Shown: positions 59,234-64,000 of the stretch, piece by piece
Layout of the letters: each line of letters opens with the position of its first letter
Position numbering within the stretch: position 1 is the stretch's first letter
From: Alopecurus myosuroides
Lineage: Eukaryota > Streptophyta > Magnoliopsida > Poales > Poaceae
Length of the DNA stretch: 64,000 bases
NCBI GenBank assembly: GCA_028641055.1
Contig: JAPCYS010002662.1
Span: forward strand, 62,001 to 126,000
Reading direction: 5' to 3'
Position numbers and translations under genes: made by a program
Notes under the pieces: model-generated
The model's database searches: none
What the model was told of the DNA's origin: nothing
Seen by the model: the letters and a program-made list of their open reading frames with translations, nothing else

Positions 59234-61870
59234 TTTGATTTGTTCCTTCTTCAGTGTATTATATGATTAGTTTGTGGCTAACAGTTTGACTCTATGTGTT
59301 CATAGTATACGGTATCTGCTCTCTGTCTCCAAGGTTTGCTCGATGTACTTCAACACATTTCTTTACTTCTCTTTGAATTTCTTATAAGTTCTTTATCATT
59401 TAATTTGCATAGTTTTTTCTATTTTTACATTCTCGCATTGATGAAATATCTTGCACACTCTTTGAGCAATAATTGCAAGTATGGAGAGGCTCTAATTCGA
59501 CAAGGATAAGTAAGTTTCTCAGCATATCCGTTCCATGATGATAAGAAAAGAGAAGCATGAGTGAAGTTTTTCATATCCTTTCTAGAGCATAACCCGCGCA
59601 GTCTACCACTCTGCATGGAGACAAAGCCATAACCAAGAAAAGCATATATTTCTTCTATGTATCTGTCACACTTTTAAAGCTAGTAATTAATACTTTTTCA
59701 CAATGTCTGAATACTTGGTGTATGAAGTATGATGTTAGTGTAATATGATTAAGCTTTGCTATGGTATGATGTGTGCTCTAGACATATGCATGGGTTGCAG
59801 CTGGTTACAAATATGGCTTTGCAAATACAAACATGTACCATGGTTCCTAAAACATATACGATTGAGTACATGTAAAACGTGTGCAAATGGTTTCTTGACC
59901 ACAACCGAGAAAATTCATATAAATTGTGTGTGGATGTCCTCAAACGCACAAGAGGTTAACTCCCAAAACCATGTGTGATAGACTAAAACATTTCACAAGA
60001 TTACTTAATATGTACTTCGACGATGTTAGTATTATCGTACACTTTATTTAAACGTGTGCCCGATTGAATACCCATCGTCCACCTACCGATTGTTGCGATC
60101 ACTGAATCGTGTACGGTTGGATGGCTCTATTAGTGGTTCATGAAATGCAACAGTAGTTAAGTATACTTTATGTAACTAGGAAAAATATGAATTAAATATA
60201 GCACTCATTGCATGACATGATAACAATCTCAAGAGTTGTATTTGTTTTGTGGGGTACCTTCCTATTCAATTGCTTGGTATGCTAGATCAATTAAATATAA
60301 TGACGTGGCATGATAACTATCTCTAGCAAAGAGTTGACTTCGTTTAGCGGGGTTCCTTGGAGTATTAGATCACTCGGTATATGCTGGATGAAACATTTTG
60401 AAATAGATGAATCCTGTATAGACATGTCGAGTTGTACTGTCAACAGAGCCTCTGAACCAATCAGCGTCCGTAGTCAAAGCAGCCTTCCTATTTAAAAGAT
60501 ATGGCAGAGAACTTTTGGCATATCCCAATGGCCATGCCAGACAGCGTTGCTTTTATGCCAACTAGGTATAGCCATTATGCTGCCCCACTCTAGGGAAGAT
60601 GTATGTTTATGTATAGGCGGACAATTTGATCGACCCTGCTTGTGCTACAATATTTATTACTTCCTCCAGTTCACTTTTCTAAGAAATTTTAGTTTTAATC
60701 ACATACATTCTAAAATAAGGAATCTAGACTCGTTTTATACATAAATTCACTTATTTTACTATGCATATAGTCAAACTTGAAATGTTAGGTGGGCCTTATA
60801 AAAGTGAATGGAGGGAGTAGTTGGCTTTGCTTTCCTGATATCTAAAATATTAGATAGTAGGCCTATATATAAAGTAGGAAGGAGTATTGTACTTTTCGGA
60901 GGATTAGCTTCCAAGAGTATTTATTCAGTGGTTACTATGTTAGACTAGCAGTAAAAAGTCACGAGTGTGCATTGAAAAACTGGTGTCAATCTTTTTATTA
61001 AGCTAAATGGTGTCAATGTTGCCCTAGGCACTTGCTCATTATTTCCCAAGGAAAATGTAACGGGGCAGATTAGATTATGACCCTTTCGGCCAGCTGCTTA
61101 TAGCACGCTAAGCCCAAAATCTGCACACCTCAGCATTAACCTAATCAACAATATACAACATTGAAATTTTACTTAAAAATCGATGATATGTTGCAGTTAA
61201 AAAAACATGGGCAATGCCTCCCGGTTACATTCATAATGTCACAATGTCAATTTTACAGCACAATAACACGGGATGAAGTCTTGTCGATCAAGTTGTCGCA
61301 AGACTTCTCTTGGCGGCAGCAATCTAGCAGGCCCGATGGTAGCCCAGACCCGACAGAAGGAAGACCTTAGTGATATGTTTTGTTGGGAAATAATGTGTCT
61401 TGTTGCTCTCTGCGGGGCTACCATTGTATTGGGCTTGCGGCGTGGCCACACCGGGGTCGACGTGAAACCGGAGTCGGGACTGCAACGAAAGAAAGTGAGG
61501 GCAGCACGACGCGGAAAATCGACGGTAGTTGGCAGCAATCAACGGGTGGGCGGATATGTCGATTTGGAGACGAGAGGGTGAATGGCGGGGGCGGCGTTAG
61601 CCGAAATTGAGTGTGGCGCGAGAAGGAAGGGGAAAATTTCCGCGTGAAAGTTGGGGGATGCACACGGCCAGAATTTAATTTTGGGCACCGTCTTATTTTT
61701 CTTTTTGGGCTTCCTAAAAAAATCTTGGACACAGTTTAGGGATTTGACATATTTCCTCCATTCGAAATTAGTTGACTCATGTTTATCGAAATATAGATGT
61801 ATCTACACACTAAAATATGTCTGGATGCATCTACACCGTGATCAATGGTTACATCTAGCAGACACAGAAA
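59234..61870 (+). repeat. Tandem duplication, unit B
   Basis: Second copy of the upstream block. Its first 26 bases (59234-59259) are repeated exactly at 62054-62079, just before the NLR TATA region, so unit B plus spacer is bracketed by identical 26-bp direct repeats. Confidence 0.85.
60660..60817. mobile_element. Stowaway-like MITE (unit B copy)
   Basis: Ends CTTCCTCCAGTTCACTTTT and (minus strand) CTCCCTCCATTCACTTTTAT, flanked by TA at 60658-60659 and 60818-60819. The orthologous position in unit A shows that it inserted before the duplication. Confidence 0.8.
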
Positions 61871-62053
61871 TATACTCCGTGCACGTTAGAAACTTGCAAG
61901 TAGATGGCCAACTTGAAAATTACCTAATGTATCGCATGTGCTGACTTGAGCGAGAAGACCAGAGGATGCGGCGCGAATAACGCTAAGCTTGTCCACTTCT
62001 GGTGCCTAATAAGCTGTCAGTTAAATACAAGCAACTTGTCGTGAACGCACATG
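61871..62053. other. Spacer between unit B and the NLR promoter
   Basis: Unique within the window; no feature recognised. Confidence 0.4.
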
Positions 62054-62223
62054 CTTTGATTTGTTCCTTCTTCAGTGTATTTATATACGGTGACCCTGCA
62101 GCAAGACCCATACACACAGCAATACGTTACCAGCAATGAGCAGACACATATTTTGCTAAAACACAACACTCCAGTTAAGAAATCGATCGAGCGAGATCTG
62201 GATCCAGCCTGCAGGCTGCAGGC
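62054..62223 (+). promoter_or_regulatory. Probable core promoter and 5' leader of the NLR gene
   Basis: TATTTATATA at about 62078-62088 lies roughly 140 bp before the start codon, so transcription probably starts near 62110-62120. The 26 bp just upstream are duplicated at 59234-59259. Confidence 0.45.
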
Positions 62224-63077
62224 ATGGATCTCGCCATGGGTGGCATGGTCTCCCTCCTTCCCAAGCTGGGCGAGCTCCTCAACCAGGAGTACAAGCTTCA
62301 AAAGAGCGCCGAGAAAGACGTCGTTTACCTCCAGACAGAGCTCCAGCACATGCTCGCCAGCTTGAGCAGGGTTGCGTCGGTGCCGCGGGACGAGCTCGAC
62401 GAGCAGGATCGGCTCTGGGCCAGCGAAGTCAGAGAGGTGTCCCACGACATCGAGGACCTGGTAGAGAACTTTCTGGTGACCGCTCAGGCTCAGAGTGACG
62501 TGCCTCCCCCCGACGCCGGCTGCTTCAAGGTGCTCGCGGCGAGGCTGGCGATCTTGTTCAAGATGGCCAAGGCTCGCCGTGAGGTCGCCGCCGCGATGGA
62601 AGACATCAAGGGGAAGGTCCATGAGGTGGCCAGCCGTGATGACCGGTACAGGAGACGTGGTGGGGATGGCGTACATGTTCCCGCTGCTGGAGCCACATGG
62701 AGCCCCGGCACCATCACCACCATCGACCCCCTCTTGTCTGTTCTGTACGAGAAACACACGCTCGTTGGCATGGATGATGCAAGGGACCGGATTATCAATA
62801 AGCTCCGTGAAGCAGACCATGTGCCCAAGATACTCTCCATTGTTGGGTTTGGAGGATTGGGTAAGACCACTCTTGCCAAAGCTGTGTATGATGAGCTTCA
62901 TAACCGGTTTGATTGCTCCGCTTTTGTGCCGGTGTCTCGGAATCCTAATGTGAAGAAAGTTTTCAAGAAACTTCTCTACGAGCTTGACCACCAAAAGTAC
63001 AACAGCCTGAATAATCTATCTGATTTGGATGAAAGCCAACTCATCCACCAACTCCGTCAATCACTTGGAACCAAGAG
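62224..63077 (+). CDS. CC-NB-ARC (NLR) disease-resistance-type protein, exon 1 (partial gene)
   Basis: 284 codons plus two bases. The N-terminal 120 residues form an Rx-type coiled-coil region (MDLAMGGMVSLLPKLGELLN start; EDVID-like motif IEDLVENF at residues 76-83). The NB-ARC domain begins near residue 180. The P-loop GFGGLGKTT is at 208-216 and is intact, followed by the RNBS-A region RFDCSAFVPVSRNPN. Such proteins act as intracellular immune receptors that switch by ADP/ATP exchange. The exon ends at AG|GTAAGT (donor at 63078), phase 2, just before the expected kinase-2 (DDxW) motif, a common intron position in grass NLRs. The kinase-2, ARC2 and LRR parts must lie right of the window. The Met at 62224 gives the usual family start; a downstream in-frame Met at 62239 is an alternative. 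No break was seen in this exon, so it may be functional. The 325-codon antisense ORF here is a shadow. Confidence 0.9.
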
Positions 63078-64000
63078 GTAAGTTCAAACGTATTACCACA
63101 CATTCATGCATGTTAATTACTAGCACATATGTATGGAATATAGTCTACATGAAGCTGGCATTATTAGTGCAGGCACACTTAATTTGGTACATATAATTTG
63201 AAAATTTGTAATTACCTGGGTGCACGGTGCATCTCTGTGGGTCAATAGCATCGAAACTAATGGAAAAAACGACTAAACTCTATATCAACTAAAGAGATCC
63301 TCAGAACAATATTATAGTTACATGCATGTCAAGCACTGGGTTTCTTTCGGTATAATTATTTAAGCTTTCTGAGTCTATCCTTGACTATGCATGAATTATC
63401 GAGTTACATGTACCAATCATTTCAAGTGTAAAATTGCGCTTAGACTGTTGTATAAATGACTATGTTTTTCAGCTGTGCTTTACCTTTATATCCTAACTAG
63501 TCAGGTGGCCCTCGCAAATGCGAGAGAAACATCTTAGATTCATTGAGCGTGTTTGAGAGATAGATTTATGGTTCCATAAATTTTGAAACTATTTACATCT
63601 GAACAATATTATTATACACACCCCTTAGAAATATCATGTTAATTAAATATCACCAGTTTGTAAATATGAATATTATTAATTTATGGGAAATTGATATTAA
63701 AATTTTCCCTAATTCCAATATCATCATATTCTAGAACACCTTCTATTACTCTATTACTTACTTTCCCTCTCTTCCGGTTATCCCCACTTTTCAACCCCCT
63801 AATATGTATTAGTTTTCCTATCACATGACTATGGCAACTTGGTAATATAATTTTAGCTTTATAATAAATCATGTATACTATATGTCTTCACTAAATAATC
63901 ATTTCAAATCCCATGAACCAAGTACATATTTCTAAAGCATTATACCGACATAATTTCTTTTTGTTTTCAATTGGTTCTCATTATTATTGAACCAATTTTC
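63078..64000 (+). other. NLR intron 1 (5' part)
   Basis: Strong donor GTAAGT at 63078. No acceptor followed by a kinase-2-coding exon is visible up to 64000, so the intron exceeds 0.9 kb. AT-rich with one Helitron-like terminus. Confidence 0.6.
63497..63524 (-). other. Helitron-type 3' terminus in the NLR intron
   Basis: On the minus strand the hairpin CTCGCA-TT-TGCGAG (63524-63511) is followed after 10 bases by CTAG (63500-63497) and then T. This matches Helitron 3' ends. The body would extend to the right of 63524; its 5' end is not seen. Confidence 0.6.

Noticed and set aside
57592..60495. 61-codon ORFs of equal length in both duplication units (57592-57777 and 60310-60495)
   Set aside because: The differences between the two are mostly amino-acid-changing, with no sign of coding constraint; they share length because the DNA is duplicated.
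62017..62994. 325-codon minus-strand ORF, among the longest in the window
   Set aside because: Exactly antisense to the CC-NB-ARC exon, no domain, no promoter; a shadow of GC-rich coding sequence.

Overview
This is eukaryotic plant DNA from a large grass genome, most likely Triticeae (wheat/barley/Aegilops group) or another Pooideae. Evidence: long LTR retrotransposons with tRNA-type primer sites, CACTA transposons with GTCCCGG-type subterminal arrays, Stowaway MITEs with TA target duplications, Helitron-like ends, and grass-type F-box and CC-NBS genes. No rRNA, tRNA, CRISPR or bacterial operon structure was seen. Only one gene looks potentially functional: the first exon of a CC-NB-ARC disease-resistance-type gene at the right edge.

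Layout. 1-3784: 5' part of a Ty3/gypsy element on the minus strand (LTR, primer site, broken gag-protease). 4193-5545: minus-strand F-box pseudogene. 5583-7776: unassigned GC-rich sequence that reads best on the minus strand and ends in a short poly(A). 7777-53203: one 45.4-kb composite CACTA transposon (here CACTA-1) with matching terminal repeats and a GAA target duplication. Removing later insertions leaves about 10.6 kb carrying two minus-strand transposon genes: a TNP2-type transposase and an ORF1 whose C-terminal part resembles a Ulp1 protease.

Four later insertions sit inside CACTA-1: a minus-strand solo LTR (about 8198-9757); a gag/protease-only gypsy element (11942-28368, TSD CAGGT); a 5.9-kb solo LTR (29614-35527, TSD GCAGC); and a 10.9-kb gypsy element with 3.5-kb LTRs (40164-51041, TSD TTGGC). 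The gag element was itself hit by a second CACTA (15345-23673, TSD AGA), which contains a Helitron-type 3' terminus at 22495. Nesting is therefore at least three deep, probably four. Several junctions are confirmed independently because the interrupted reading frames resume exactly when an insert plus one target duplication is removed.

53207-56404 is more degraded repeat sequence. 56405-61870 is an imperfect 2.7-kb tandem duplication containing Stowaway MITEs, directly upstream of the resistance-type gene (62224-63077, splice donor at 63078). A second Helitron-type 3' end lies in that gene's first intron. I found no new biochemical system. The most notable content is the readable insertion history, the long-LTR family with paired bZIP-type sites, the duplicated GTCCCGG array in front of each CACTA-1 gene, and the duplicated upstream region of the NLR gene.
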